64,000 nt of DNA, taken from contig NC_034411.1 in assembly GCF_002078875.1 (NCBI RefSeq), forward strand, positions 33,126,260-33,190,259, written 5' to 3'. Within the stretch, counting starts at the first letter, position 1; every line of letters starts with the position of its first letter. This stretch comes from Numida meleagris (Eukaryota; Chordata; Aves; Galliformes; Numididae). The position numbers and the translations under genes are program-made. This document shows positions 23,321-34,920 of the stretch, in pieces. A model generated the notes under the pieces. It did no database searches and was not told the origin of the DNA. It saw nothing but the letters and a program-made list of their open reading frames with translations.

Positions 23321-23360
23321 ACACTTCTCCCTTCTAAGACTACGCTTCTCCCTTCTGACA
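23321..23360 (+). repeat. Two-copy 20-bp tandem repeat
   Basis: Two adjacent 20-bp units share the core CTTCTCCCTTCT, with a few mismatches in the outer bases. It is probably a replication-slippage duplication. Confidence 0.75.
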
Positions 23361-23462
23361 AAATCAAATGCCTGTTCTTCAAACAGCACTTGTTATCTAT
23401 TGGATGCATTGTGATTATGTTCTTTGTAATGGCATCACAAGAACCTTCTCTTTAAGGTAAAA

Positions 23463-23522
23463 AAAAAAAATAGATATTAGATAATTAGTTTGAAAAAAAA
23501 TAGATGTTAGATAATCAGTTGG
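23463..23522 (+). repeat. Two-copy 30-bp tandem repeat
   Basis: Two adjacent 30-bp units each begin with an eight-A run followed by TAGAT, and match at 27 of 30 positions. The differences are three substitutions, so the duplication is fairly old. Confidence 0.85.
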
Positions 23523-23828
23523 AAAGATTTTTGTGAAAAGGTGCAGGGCACATTAGCAAACACAAAAACTTTGTTAAAGTCATTCAACACCAATAATTAT
23601 CACAGGAAGCAGCAGGGTTTTTTTTTTTTTTTTGTGTTTACTTGTCTGTTTTCCCGAAGTTACATTACAAGCAACAGATTGTACAATCATCACTCATTTT
23701 CCACAGTTAAGAACTGTGATCTCCATTAGATAGTGGCTTAATGGTTTATTGCCTAACAAACTATCCCCCTTACCCAGAGTGAACTAGTCAAGGCATCAAC
23801 AACATTTCAGTACCTTATTCTAAATATA

Positions 23829-23880
23829 AAAAAGTAAAAAAGGTAAAAAAGAAAAAAAAGCTAAAAAAAAAAAGAAAAGC
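23829..23880 (+). repeat. A-rich low-complexity tract
   Basis: Runs of four to eleven A are broken by single G, GG, GT or GCT steps. No retroelement body is attached on either side, so I treat it as simple sequence. Confidence 0.8.
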
Positions 23881-24789
23881 TATCTTGAGTCATTGTCTCA
23901 TTGTGTAATTTGAGTATTTTACTCACTTGTTAGATCAATGAAAAGAAGTTTAACTGCACAGATGATCTACAGAATGCTAAGCAGCTAAAAACTAAGAGAG
24001 CTTTCCTCACGCAGCATTTATGAGAGACAGAGGCCAAAAATATTAACACTAGTATTTCTTCAAACAGAAGCTGGACAACTATCATCTAGTGGCACTGTCC
24101 ACCTTAATCTTGTATATTTATTTTCAGATCTTAACATTTCCTGAATTTCCAAATGTTCCTAAATTGCTTCACTCAGAAAACCTTTCATTGCTAAGGCACA
24201 TTAAAGTCAGGCAGCCAAAACTGAGTTAGTCAAGATGTTGTGATTAGCTTTGACATTTCAGCTTAAATAATGAATAATAAGCATTCTGTAATGATAGATA
24301 CACCAAGGATTACACATTATTTAAGTTCATTTAAAATTTAATAAAGAAAGTAAATTAACTCTGGTAGATGTGGACACTGAAAAAAAAAAATAAAAAGGAA
24401 AACCAAATCCAGAAACTTCAGTTACTGGGATTACCCTCTACACAAATGACTTAGAATAGGTATGTGTTTGTAACACAAAACAGTCATTAAAAAATATCGC
24501 ACTCAAAAGACTCATGAGGAGAATGGAGAAGAAATAAGATGAGAAAAGCCAGGTCAGTTTCAGAGAACAAATTAAAACTAATATTCTTTATTTTGTCCTT
24601 TCTTCTTTTTAGCCACAGGTCATGCTTTCCTAGAGACTGATTGTGCCATTAAATATAGCACCGCAAGACAAAATTTGGATCAAATAATTTGAACAGCTTC
24701 ATCTGAACATTGCACATACTGTATATTAAATGCAAATATTTCAATATGAATTAGGAAATAGCATTAGCAAAAAAATGTTTTCTGTAGGA

Positions 24790-25030
24790 GACAATGAACA
24801 TCTAAGCAACATCATGCACTATTCCAATTCATTAATGAGGTATAATTAATTAAATCCATATCATTCCTCAGAATGGACATTAACAATGGTCTGCTGAGCT
24901 GTACCTATTAATCTTAGATCACAGGCTATGGAGAAATGACCTGAAGAGGTACTTTCATTAACAAGAACTTTCTACAAGCAATAATTAAGATACTGTGTGC
25001 TAAGCAGGAGATATTAATGAATTTGTCCTT
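24790..25030. other. AT-rich block with clustered ATTA motifs
   Basis: The block holds CATTAATGA, TAATTAATTAAAT, ATTAATCTTAG, TCATTAACA, AATTAAG and ATTAATGAAT within about 240 bp. Such clustered homeodomain-type sites in non-repetitive AT-rich DNA are common in conserved vertebrate enhancers. They also arise by chance at this base composition, and conservation cannot be seen from one sequence. Confidence 0.2.
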
Positions 25031-28000
25031 AAACATTCAGAGGCCCTTCTTTACTCGCTCCATCTATTTACTATTTTTTAACCAACTAACATGAGTTCCC
25101 TATTGCAGAGTCATGTTCCATGGAACAACTTAGGAGAAGGGAGGATGCCTTTGAGCATCTAGGAGCAGAGAAGAATGTTCATTTCTTCAACAAAGAAAAA
25201 CACAAAAGACATCGTTAACATGAGTGAGCTACTTGGGGGATTCCATGCACTTGGCATATTATGCCAAATAAAGCTTTCAGCTTGAAGTGCAAGTACTGCT
25301 TTGCAGTGACACGCTACCACAAAGCGGCTACAGTGCAGAGAAGCTGGGAAACATATGGACAGGTTCTGCCAGCTTTGCTTTTGTCACTTAGTGCCAGGCT
25401 GCTTCATTGCTCAATGAAACCAAAGGGATTATTCACAATAAAAGTTTTACTCAGTGGCAAAAGCATTTTGATGCTTTTCAAGAAGAAGAGAAATTCTGAA
25501 TAGCGAAGTATTAGCAAATAATCTAAGAATCTTTAAATTATCCAGTGAAGCTTGTGTTTTGACAAATGCTTTAATATGTCGCTTTTGATACTTTGTATTT
25601 TTTTAATGCCATCAGCATAACATTTTATGAAGTATATGTGAATCATCTGATGGGCATAATGTACTGAGCAGATGAAGTAAAACCAGCCATCTCTGTGGAC
25701 ATTGGCTTGTTTTAGCATAAACCGATTTGCATTGAACTTGAAATTAATGTTGCTCCCCATTGTGCTGCCACATCACTTAGTGGCCTTCTATAATGTTTCT
25801 GCAAGTGAATGAAGGCATCATTAGAATAAAATCTGTTAGCATTTTAAAGGACAGTTCTAAAATGATGAATGAGAGTTTCCCTGTGGTAAAAAATAATGAC
25901 AAAGTAAGTACTGTCAAGGGCTTTAAGAGTCTGAACAAGGTAATGACATGAAAGATTTATGCTTCTCACGTTTGGTAATATTGTTCAGAAGCTCATACCT
26001 TTTTGTTACACTTAAACATCAGGTAATGTCACATATTTAAACATACTCGACCTGACAAATTATAAATGCATTAAAACAGTCATCCTAAAAGCTCCTAGTT
26101 CTACTTTCACTGAGAGCTCTAAGTCCTTAGTGCTGCTGGAACACTGTCGCTTTTACTCAGGTGGATGGACAAACCTGTTGTCCTACATTTCAGTTTGAAC
26201 ATTTTGTCCCATGTTTGTGGTCCCATTTGAAAGATGATGTTTTTGACACTGTCTTGAAAATAGGCGAGTTCTAGTAGGGACACAAAAGTACAAACACAAT
26301 AATGGATGGCACCTCTGTGCAGGAAAACAGGGATGGAATGCGATGCATGCTTTCCTGGTGCACGGAATAATAGGAGGAAATCAGACTTGCCAAAGAAAAG
26401 GGTCAGATGCAGAAAATGAGCCTGTCTGTGAGAGAATAAATAACTTTGAGCAGCCAGAAAATTATCAAAGGGCAATCTGAGTGTTCAGAGCTTATTCTAA
26501 GCTAATGCTCTCCTACAAGCAGCAGCAGGAAGCTGCCAGCATAATGGCCCAGGCAGATAGGAACTGAGTACACAGTATGTCGCTGCTTACAAAGTTATCC
26601 AGTTAGTAGAGTGAGTCCTCTTTTAACATTGAACTCTTACAGTATACTTGGAATAGATTCTCACAACATTTGTTAGGTCAGTTCTTGCCAATAGCATATC
26701 CGTAGAAGATATTTTCTGATGGGGAGAAACGTTTAAGAGAGATAAGAGAAGATGATCTGACAGGCACCTGCTTCCTCAAAAATGGTGAGAAACTGCTGAT
26801 GAATTTGCACTCAATTTTATGTCTAAGCTTGTGATTGTGCTTAGCTTCTCTGAACCAAGTGGTTTGAATCCATTTCCTCCACAATGCTCAGAAGAACAGA
26901 TGCCAAAACCAACACTTCTCCTGCACAGCTGTTTTCCTACCTGTGAAACAGACGACCCACTCCAGATTAAACTAGAGAGCACCAGAAGTTAAGTGGATGA
27001 AATTATCCTAGGTCCAAGCATAAATTCACGTCCTAAATTTACACATCAGGGTAGATTCTGCTTGTGAAAAAGTCCGTGGGGAGGGTTTAGGCAGATGTGA
27101 AGAGCTGCAGCAGCAATTTCAGAAGGAGCTCATTTGAACTGCATTTTGCTGCTAAATCCGTAATTGAAGTACAGAAGAAATATGCTTGGGCTGAGAAAGA
27201 ATAGTTGGCAGAGAGTGTAAGGTGGTGAGCTCAGTATGCATTTGCACAGTTCCAAAACACTCCATTTGCTCTGTAAACAAGCAGCAAATGTAAGATGTCA
27301 TTGATCAACAGCCAAGGTATAAATCACCACTGATGCATGTGCCTACAGATTAAATTTATGAAATTCACTGTTAAGGCTCATCTCATTCCATGGAAGAAGC
27401 TGACTGTTTGCCAAGTTTGCAGTGTACACATAAAACTTCCTGGATTGGAAATATAATCACTAGAAGATATACATCCACATATATAGATAGCTAAAGTTGT
27501 AAGTAGGTATCACGTAAGAAGGGATGTCATATTTTACTACACTTACACCGTATCTTGGAGAAGACTTTAAAATCCTCCCCTTGCCATTTACACTTCAGAA
27601 TTTCATACTAACTTAGACTTTTTCTATAGTGAGATTACAGGCATTTTCTTGCTGAAATTTATGAAAAACCTTTATATGCTGTCCTTAAGCATACACTTTT
27701 TCAACAGTTCTTACTCCTCTAGCAAACATCCCACATCCATAAGCTGCTGCAAGCCTCCTTGCCAGGAAACAAAATCTTGAGGTTACAAACACTTAGCATA
27801 GGTTTCTTTATGTGCCTTCAGACAACTCTGACCAATTCTGGTGTTTTAACAACATAGCATTTCTTGGAGGAGTGACACCGCAGCCTGCCATGTGACAAAT
27901 AATATCTGGAATACGTTTACAGCAATTCCAACATCAGCTACATTTGCAGCAATTCAGGTGCAAAGTTCAGAACTGCGGTTGCATTTCTTTTGCATGCACA

Positions 28001-28440
28001 CAAGGTAAGTCCCAGAGGAGCTGTACAGCATTATCAAAAATGTCACTGCCTTGCATCAGTTTAAATAGCTAGTCAGTGTGGTTTATGCGTGTGTATGATG
28101 ACTATATCTTACATTTTCCATTTCAGTTGTTGAAGTAATGATTACTGGGGGAAAAAGTACTTTGGATTATTCTACTCTGCTACGTGAAAACCATGAGAAA
28201 ACCATGATTGATGACATGGCTCCAAGGAATAAGCCTCAATGACATCTGCAGCACAGCTATGAAGTTACTAATAACCACAGCCTGTGAATTGAGAAAGAGG
28301 TGCTCAAAACGACTGCTGACGAACACAATGAAAGAGATTTATGGATTGTCTGCTTCAAGGTGCCCATCCCATGTGAAGTGAATGGCTTCTCCCATTCATT
28401 ATTTTACTGTGATTTCTGTGACTTGAGAGTGGTAGTCTGC

Positions 28441-28467
28441 TTTTTGTTTTGTTTTGTTTTGTTTTGG
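28441..28467 (+). repeat. (TTTTG)n microsatellite
   Basis: About five TTTTG units in a row, with no interruption. Confidence 0.9.
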
Positions 28468-29517
28468 TCTACACTGACTGAATATCAGAGACTCCCAGGG
28501 AAAATCATAAATATGGCTCATGTAGCCACAGAACATTTAGAGGGTTTTAGCCATTCATTCCCTTAATGTTTCAGAAAAAAAAGATGTCTTTAGATCCTAG
28601 CAAAAGGGATATCAGCTTATTAGCAGCAGATTTTAGCAAGACTATTACATGCCTACAAAGTCAAAGCCACATTTAAATCAAATTATCTGCATTCTTACTG
28701 CCTTTATTCCTGCCAAGCTTTATACTAACTCACTAACTGTTGGTATGTCTAGTGTTAAATACACTCAAACATTACTCACTTCACAGTGGCCAGGGTCCTC
28801 TCTCAAGTGAGTTGTTATAAGATGCAGTCAGGAATAAACTACAAGACCCTGGACTGCATACAGACAAGGACAGAAGGATAGTGCCTGTACCACACAGAAA
28901 ACAATAAATATGTTAAGGATAGAAAATGCACAGTGGGTCAAATATTTTAAAAGAAAGAAGTCCAGTTCACAGACAAGTGTTATTCTCAAAACTATACTGG
29001 CCATGCAACAGGGAGGCCTGTACTGACAGCATCCTGCAGCCATCCCTAGCACTGACCTATTTGATTCTGATGGATAATTACACAGCTGTAAAAGCTAAAA
29101 CTGGAAATACGTAAGCTTCTTACACAAGCCAAGGCTTCTCCAGTGGTATCTCATTATCCAGAGAAAATGACAGGAAGACAATTGCTGAATCTGCATATCC
29201 AGCAGTTGCTAAGAGACCTTCAGCTGACACCAAATGGAAAGGACCTTGTCCGTCTCTGAAGATCCTTTGTGTCTATAGTTTTAGGCCAAGACAGAAGCTG
29301 TGTGGAAAGAATCACAACACAGGAGTTCTGTGTTTCTAGTTTATGTCAACCCAGCACCCTTCAAAATTACTGAAACACCATAGATTTCAAGTGGCTAAAC
29401 AATACATTTTAAGTTTCAGTTCATTTCTGTGAAGTCAGTCTAGCTATCTACTGGAGATTTTATACTGCTGCTCATCTGTGTAGCAGTGTGTACCTACACT
29501 GTTCTACATACTATATG

Positions 29518-29533
29518 TAACATATATATGTTA
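29518..29533. repeat. 16-bp perfect AT palindrome
   Basis: TAACATATATATGTTA is its own reverse complement. It lies in an AT-repeat stretch just upstream of a CR1 insertion. It is probably simple sequence rather than a binding site. Confidence 0.7.
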
Positions 29534-29559
29534 TATACATATATACACACAAACAGCTA

Positions 29560-29857
29560 TGCAGAAAGAGACCTGGGGGTGCTGGTCAACTGCAGGCTCA
29601 ATGTGAGCCAGCAGCATGCTCTGGCAGCAAAGAGGCTAAAGTGCATTTGGGGATGCATTAAGTACAGCACAGCCAGCCAGTCAAAAGAGGTGGTTCTTCC
29701 ACTGTATTTGACACTGATGCAGCCTTGCCTTGAATATTGTGTGCATTTCTGTCCCCCACAATGTGAAAAAGATGTTGAAGTCCTTGTAAGTGTCCAGAGG
29801 CGAGCAACAAAGCTGGTAACAGGGTTGAAAGGCATATCCTGTGAGCGGCTCTTCTAG
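29560..29857 (+). pseudogene. CR1 RT C-terminal remnant
   Basis: The frame opens before the element, inside simple AT sequence, and from about 29560 reads as CR1 RT. It has a Glu-Arg-Asp-Leu-Gly-Val-Leu-Val block, then Cys-Leu-Glu-Tyr-Cys-Val, then Val-Gln-Arg-Arg-Ala-Thr-Lys, and stops at 29855-29857. CR1-like codons continue after the stop in other frames (a Lys-Arg-Leu/Gly-Asp-Leu-type region to about 29890, and a Trp-Asn-Lys-Leu-Pro-type block near 30032), so frameshifts follow. The catalytic half of the RT is absent. It is a dead 5'-truncated copy. Confidence 0.75.
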
Positions 29858-30212
29858 TCTGAAGAAAAGGAGGCTGACAGGTGACCTGATTATTCTCTCC
29901 TGAACTTGAGAAACGGAGAGGGAAGTGCTGGTCTCGGCTCCTAGAGAGCACTGGGAATGGCACAAAGCCAACCAGGGGAAGTTCAGACAAGACATCAGGT
30001 AAAATTTCTTTACCATGAGGGTGATAGAACACTGGAACAAGCTTCCCAGCAAGGTGGTTGATGCCTCATGCCTTTCAGTATTCAGAAGTTATTTGCATAA
30101 TGCCCTCAATAATATGTTTTAAATTTTCCTTATCTCTGAAGTGGTCAGGTATTTGGACTTGATGACCTTTGTAGATCTTTTCAAACAGAACTATTCTAGT
30201 TTAGTCTAGTCT
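29560..30212 (+). mobile_element. 5'-truncated CR1 LINE with TCTAG-type tail
   Basis: A plus-strand CR1-like element. It encodes the last part of the reverse transcriptase and then a 3' untranslated region ending in a diverged repeat of the type CTATTCTAGTTTAGTCTAGT. This tail differs from the ATTCTATG octamers elsewhere in the window, so a different CR1 subfamily is likely. I would guess a CR1-Y-like group, without a search to support it. Confidence 0.8.
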
Positions 30213-31910
30213 ATATATGTACATAACATACGAATCTATATAACATCAATAGCAGTATAACCTGTGTGTTACACGCTGAAGTGGTTATTTGCCTCAGCAA
30301 AGTCCACATGCTTGACCAGAATATAAGAAGGAAACACCTTGATATGAATATCTAAGCTACAGAAGTTTGTTCAGATTCATTTGCAAATATGGCTATCCCT
30401 CATATGAATTCTCCCTGTAGTTCCTGATATTTGAGCAATTCTTCTCTCCAAAGATCATTAAGAGAGCATTTGTGAGTCAGATACACAAGGTGCTTAGCTG
30501 CTAATAAACAAAGAGATAGCAAAGAGTTACAAATATGAATCTAAACTGGTTTCAGGAAAAGAAATCCCAAGTTGCAAGTAAGCCATAACAGAATGAAATA
30601 ATTGAATTTAAAAACATCTTCCAATGAAAAAGCTAATGTACAAAAAAATGTGACAAAAGAGTAAAAAATAAACTGGCAAGCAGCTAGAAGATGATGGTCT
30701 TCCCTGTGGAAAGATGAGAAAATTATTATAGCTGGTGTATCCTGTATAAGATGAGTCCCACCTTATGCTCTATTTTCAGAGCCTTCCTGCAAGTTGATTT
30801 TGGTTCAGACTGGAGTTTTGTTTTAGTGCCAAAGCCAATTAAGTGTGTCTGTCTGTATTTAAAGTGATGAATGGGTACTATTGATATTATACATTACTCA
30901 GAAGTCTGTGATTTTATTCATTGTGTGGGCCAGTATCGAGTCATTCCAGCTCCAAGTATTTTCATAAGAAATATATGTTGTCTTCATCAGCATCTACATA
31001 GCAGCCATTCTACTATAATTTCATAAACATTCAGTACAAAATATAGTAATGGTATAGGATATTAAAGAGAAAAGTCTATTTAATCTGCTAACCAAATTTA
31101 CACCACAAACTGATAGCTGAGATATAAAGCAAAAGTAAATGAGCAATAGAATAGCCTGAAAAACAGATTCGCTGTGTACTGCTCTGCGTGTTAATATGTC
31201 AATACATGCCTGCTGTAGGATTCAAAAGCTACTACGCACTTCCCTTCCTTCATGTACTTATAAGCCAGTGTCTTCCATGAGTTTAGCAGTGCCAGCTGAA
31301 AAGACCACTACTCATGCATTGCTCATTGCCACCCAATAGTGGGAGCTTGCTAGGTCCACAGCTCTGTGGGTAGGAAGCTAAGCACATCTTATTCCTCTAC
31401 AGATAAAGTCTGATGAGTTAATATTAACCCCCTTTTGTGGACTTTTTAAACTGATGATGCAGATTCTACCGGGAGCTGCTGAGCCTATGATCATACCCTG
31501 TGCTCCCAGAGCAATGCCCTCCAGCAGAAGGGAGGTAACAAGGAGAGAGGAGAAAGAAGATAACTTCAGTAGACACTCCACTTTGTGTAGGAAACATCTG
31601 TCCATGGAATGGCTTCTCCAGCTCTACCACCAATATTTGCATCTCTATATTCTCATATCTTCCTAAAAAGTGGTTAATTCCTAAAACAATATAGGCATGT
31701 TATTCACTTTCAGGTGACAGCTGATCAACATGCACAGTATCTTTTAAAGTTAAAAGAACATGAGTCTATAATAAAATTAGCATTTATTGTATCAAGCATC
31801 TGATGGAGCTGTTGTGATCGTCTAAAGTCTTTATTTACTGAAACAGAAATTGTGTTCATTTTAAAAATCACCCTAATGTGCACAAACTGAAGTCATTACA
31901 GCCAGAGAAG
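30213..31910. other. Gene-free stretch
   Basis: AT-rich sequence with no feature I recognise. Paired short open frames on opposite strands at about 31378-31666 look like chance. Confidence 0.5.
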
Positions 31911-32010
31911 CAACAGTAATGGTAATAGTAATAGTAACAGCAATAGCGATAATTACAGTAATAGCAGCAGCAGTAGTAATAGCAACAGCTATGCTGTAAT
32001 TGTTATTGTC
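31911..32010 (+). repeat. Degenerate trinucleotide tract with inverted arm
   Basis: From 31911 to about 31990 the sequence steps in threes through AGT, AAT, AGC, AAC and related triplets, an old interrupted microsatellite. It then turns into its own complement. AATTACAG at 31961-31968 pairs with CTGTAATT at 31994-32001, and the pairing extends with gaps to CAATA (31951-31955) and TATTG (32004-32008). The result could fold as an imperfect hairpin. Confidence 0.7.
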
Positions 32011-32831
32011 GTTAGTCATAGTTACAGTAATACCCTATCAAAAAATGTAAAGTTAGGTAAGATATACATAGTACAGGTTTGGGCTTCTTTTATTTTGTGG
32101 TTTCATTTTATTTTGTATTTTGCTTGCAAATGTCTATGTAGTATCTATTCTGACCTTGACAGAAAAAAAGCTATTAGATTCCTGAAGCATATTTCACTGC
32201 TGAAATCACCTAGAGCTCCTAAAAAAGAAGTTTTAAATTGCTACTGTTCAGCACTGCTTTCCGTACGAATTCCCAATAGTAATGCTGCAACTTTCTCCTC
32301 TTCACCAGCCAGCATTAGCTTATTCACAGACAGAAAAAGAGATCATTTTTTCAGTTGGATAATTACATAATACTATTCATTTCTATCCATTTTCATCAAC
32401 AGAACGCAAAAGAGCTAAGAGGAAAAGCAGGTCTCCTGAGTTGCCATTCAGTCTTCCAGCAGATTATATTCCCACCTAAAAGCTAAATAATTTTAATTTT
32501 AGACAAGGCAATAAATAAAGGGAAATTAGAATGGTTCAAATGCCTGATTTTAATATATTTATTTAAAAAAAAGAGAGAAATTGTATTAGTAGGACCTACC
32601 TATAATCCACTAGCCACAGATTTACTTGAGGTGCTGGTAAACTCCTCATCCTGTTAACCAAGCCCAGCACCGTTAAGCCTACTTATGTGACCTTTGAGTG
32701 GACTCCGTTCATGAGTACATAATCTGTTTTAAAAAATACAGGCTGAGAAGGACTTCAGGAGTTCTCCAGTTCAGTCTCTTTCTCAGACCATGGTTAGATT
32801 TGGGATCTGAGCTGAGTGTTAAACCTCTAAA

Positions 32832-33608
32832 GAAGTTTAACAAGGCCAAGTGCAAGGTGTTGCACTTGGGTTGAGGTAATCCCAGACACAAGGAGAGACT
32901 GGGAGAACTCACTGAGAGCAGCCCTGCCAAGAAGGAATTGGGGGTTCTGGTGGACAAAAAGTTGGATATGAGCCAGCAGATGTGCTTGCAGCCAACAGTA
33001 TCCCGGGCTGCATCAAAAGAGGGATGGCCAGCAGGGAGAGAGATGTGATTCTCCCCCTCTGCTCTGCCCTCGTGAGGCTTCATCTGGAGTACTGTTTACA
33101 GGCCTGGGGCCCACAGTACAGGAAGGACGTGGAGCTGTTGGTGTGGGTCCAGAGGAGGGCTGTGAAGATGATCAGGAGGCTGGATTATTTATCCGATGAA
33201 GAAAGGTTCAGAGTGTTGGGCTTATTTAGCTTGGAGAAGAGAAGGCTCCAGGGAGACCTCATTGTGGCTTTCCAGTACTGGAAGGGAGCTTACAAGCAGG
33301 AAGGGGAGTGACTTCTTATACAGTCCAATAGTGATAGGACAAGGGGAGGGGGAATGGCTTTAAGCTAAAAGAGAGGAGATCTAGGTTAGATGTAGGGAAG
33401 ACATTTTTAACTCAGAGGGTGGTGAAGTACTGGAACAGGTTGCCCAGAGAGGTTGTAGATACCCCATCTCTGGAGACATTCAAGGCCAGGTTGGATAGGA
33501 TCCTGGGCAGCCCGATCTGTGGCTGGCAACTCTGCCCATGGCAGGGGGGTTGGAACTAGATGATCTTTGAAGTTTCCTCCAACCTATGCCATTCTATGTA
33601 TGATTCTG
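32832..33608 (+). mobile_element. 5'-truncated CR1 LINE, plus strand
   Basis: The element starts inside the RT, at a Lys-Phe-Asn-Lys-Ala-Lys-Cys-Lys block, and runs through the 3' untranslated region to the terminal ATTCTATGTATGATTCTG. It belongs to the same general type as the minus-strand copy at 5639, with octamer tails, but carries more damage. The flanks at 32011-32831 and 33609-34491 show nothing else I recognise. Confidence 0.88.
32982..33311 (+). pseudogene. CR1 RT C-terminal remnant
   Basis: An open stretch of about 109 codons carries the typical CR1 RT ending: [23 protein letters not shown] and Lys-Gly-Ala-Tyr-Lys-Gln-Glu. It stops at 33309-33311, just after a Gly-Glu where an intact element continues into a Thr-Arg-type segment. 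CR1 coding sequence upstream of 32982 is in a different frame, so there is a frameshift near there. The catalytic Asp-Asp box is not included. Confidence 0.8.
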
Positions 33609-34491
33609 TTGTCACTGAGTTGTGAAGCCCCCCAAGGACTGAGATGAAACAACCTCCCTTGGCAGCTGTTTCCCACTTCATAACTGTCCACAGGATGAAA
33701 AAACATTTTTTCACATTCATTCAAACCTCTCCCATTTTAGCTTATGCCCATTATTACATTAAAATATAAAAACTCTGGGATCAAACTTAACTATCTACTT
33801 GGCTTTTTGAACATCTGTGCTTTCAACAACATGCCTGAGAGCATTACCCACTGCAAGACAGGGGCACTCTCACATTTGAAGCACAGTACCCTGCACAACA
33901 TACATCATAGACAGATGTACATGTCAGGTTCTTCTTGACACCACACCTGAGAGCTATTAGCTTCTGATGGTAGTAACATTCTGTCCTTGGTAAAAAGCTC
34001 ATTTTCTTGAATTATAAATGTATTTTATTTTCTCAAAAATATTTGCAAAAACCTATAAGGAATATAAAGTAAATACTGTATACGTGTCAGGTTGAAATGT
34101 AAAAAAGATAGGCAATCAAATTTTCTAAGACTACTCTAAGAAAGTATTACTGAAAAACAGTTCCATATAAAAAGTTGGATGGGACAGAAAGATTATCTTG
34201 CCAGTAAACACGCAGAGCACGTTCTCAAACACCCCTCTGATGCGCACTGCATTTTATTTGAAAGGATATATGACAGGCACTGCCTGTGTTATTATCCTGC
34301 AGGCATACTGCTCTATATGGAACATTATTGTTAAATCATTCAGTTCATGAGCAGACTGGGCAATTTTGAATTTTGCACTGTAAGTTCTCCTCTAAGCTGT
34401 TGACATATCTGAAGAACTGTCAGTCTGAAGCCAGTTTAGTCTGATACTGCATTTCTCGCCGTGTCTATTAATAGATATTTAGTGGAATTAT

Positions 34492-34655
34492 GAGGGCTGT
34501 TCTGAAAGTAATGCCTCTCATTTTATTATGTTGGCCCATGAAGTCAGAGGTGTATATTGGTGATATAGCAGTAGAGGTTGAACCTTCCCACCAGTATTCT
34601 GTTACATGTTGCTACGTGTGACACATGGTAGCAGTGGGGCAGTCTGACAAAATTA
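34492..34655 (+). mobile_element. Galluhop-like mariner end fragment
   Basis: The sequence begins GAGGGCTGTTCTGAAAGTAA and continues with TAATGCCTC, TTATTATGTTGGCCCA, TCAGAGG, AGTAGAGGTTGAACCTTCCC and ATTCTGTTACATGTTG. From memory, this matches the left end of Galluhop, a mariner-type DNA transposon described from chicken and turkey. The transposase body and the other terminal repeat are missing; similarity ends near 34655. A TA dinucleotide, the mariner target, precedes at 34489-34490. The fragment cannot move on its own. Confidence 0.75.
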
Positions 34656-34720
34656 ATTCTTTCTCTCTCTTGTCCTTCTCTGCTTTCTCCAGTATTTTAC
34701 AAGCATCATAACTGCTGTTG

Positions 34721-34920
34721 TTTTTATTTTAATTTATTTTAAATATATAATATAAATATATTTAATATATATAATATAATATATTATATTTAATATAATA
34801 TATTAATAATATATTATTAATAATATTTATATATTAATATTAATATATAATTAATATTTAATATAATATATTTATAATTTAAATATATAATATAAATATA
34901 TTTATATTTATTTTAATTTT
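34721..34920. repeat. 200 bp of pure A/T, palindrome-rich
   Basis: From 34721 to 34920 there is no G or C. The tract is made of TAATAT, TTTAAATATA and ATTAATAT steps. A 24-bp block beginning AAATATATAATATAAATATA occurs identically at 34741-34764 and 34881-34904, 140 bp apart. Many short self-complementary stretches could form cruciforms. It lies 65 bp after the mariner fragment. Confidence 0.9.

Larger units (their letters stand above)
21601..29559. other. Long gene-free AT-rich stretch
   Basis: No gene is recognisable. The stretch holds two small tandem repeats (23321-23360, 23463-23522), A-rich low complexity at 23829-23880, T and A homopolymers near 23617 and 24381, a pentamer tract at 28441-28467, and a homeodomain-site-rich block at 24790-25030. 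Open frames of up to 118 codons look random. Confidence 0.55.

Noticed and set aside
29557..30052. Minus-strand open frames of 92-124 codons
   Set aside because: They are antisense shadows of the plus-strand CR1 fragment.
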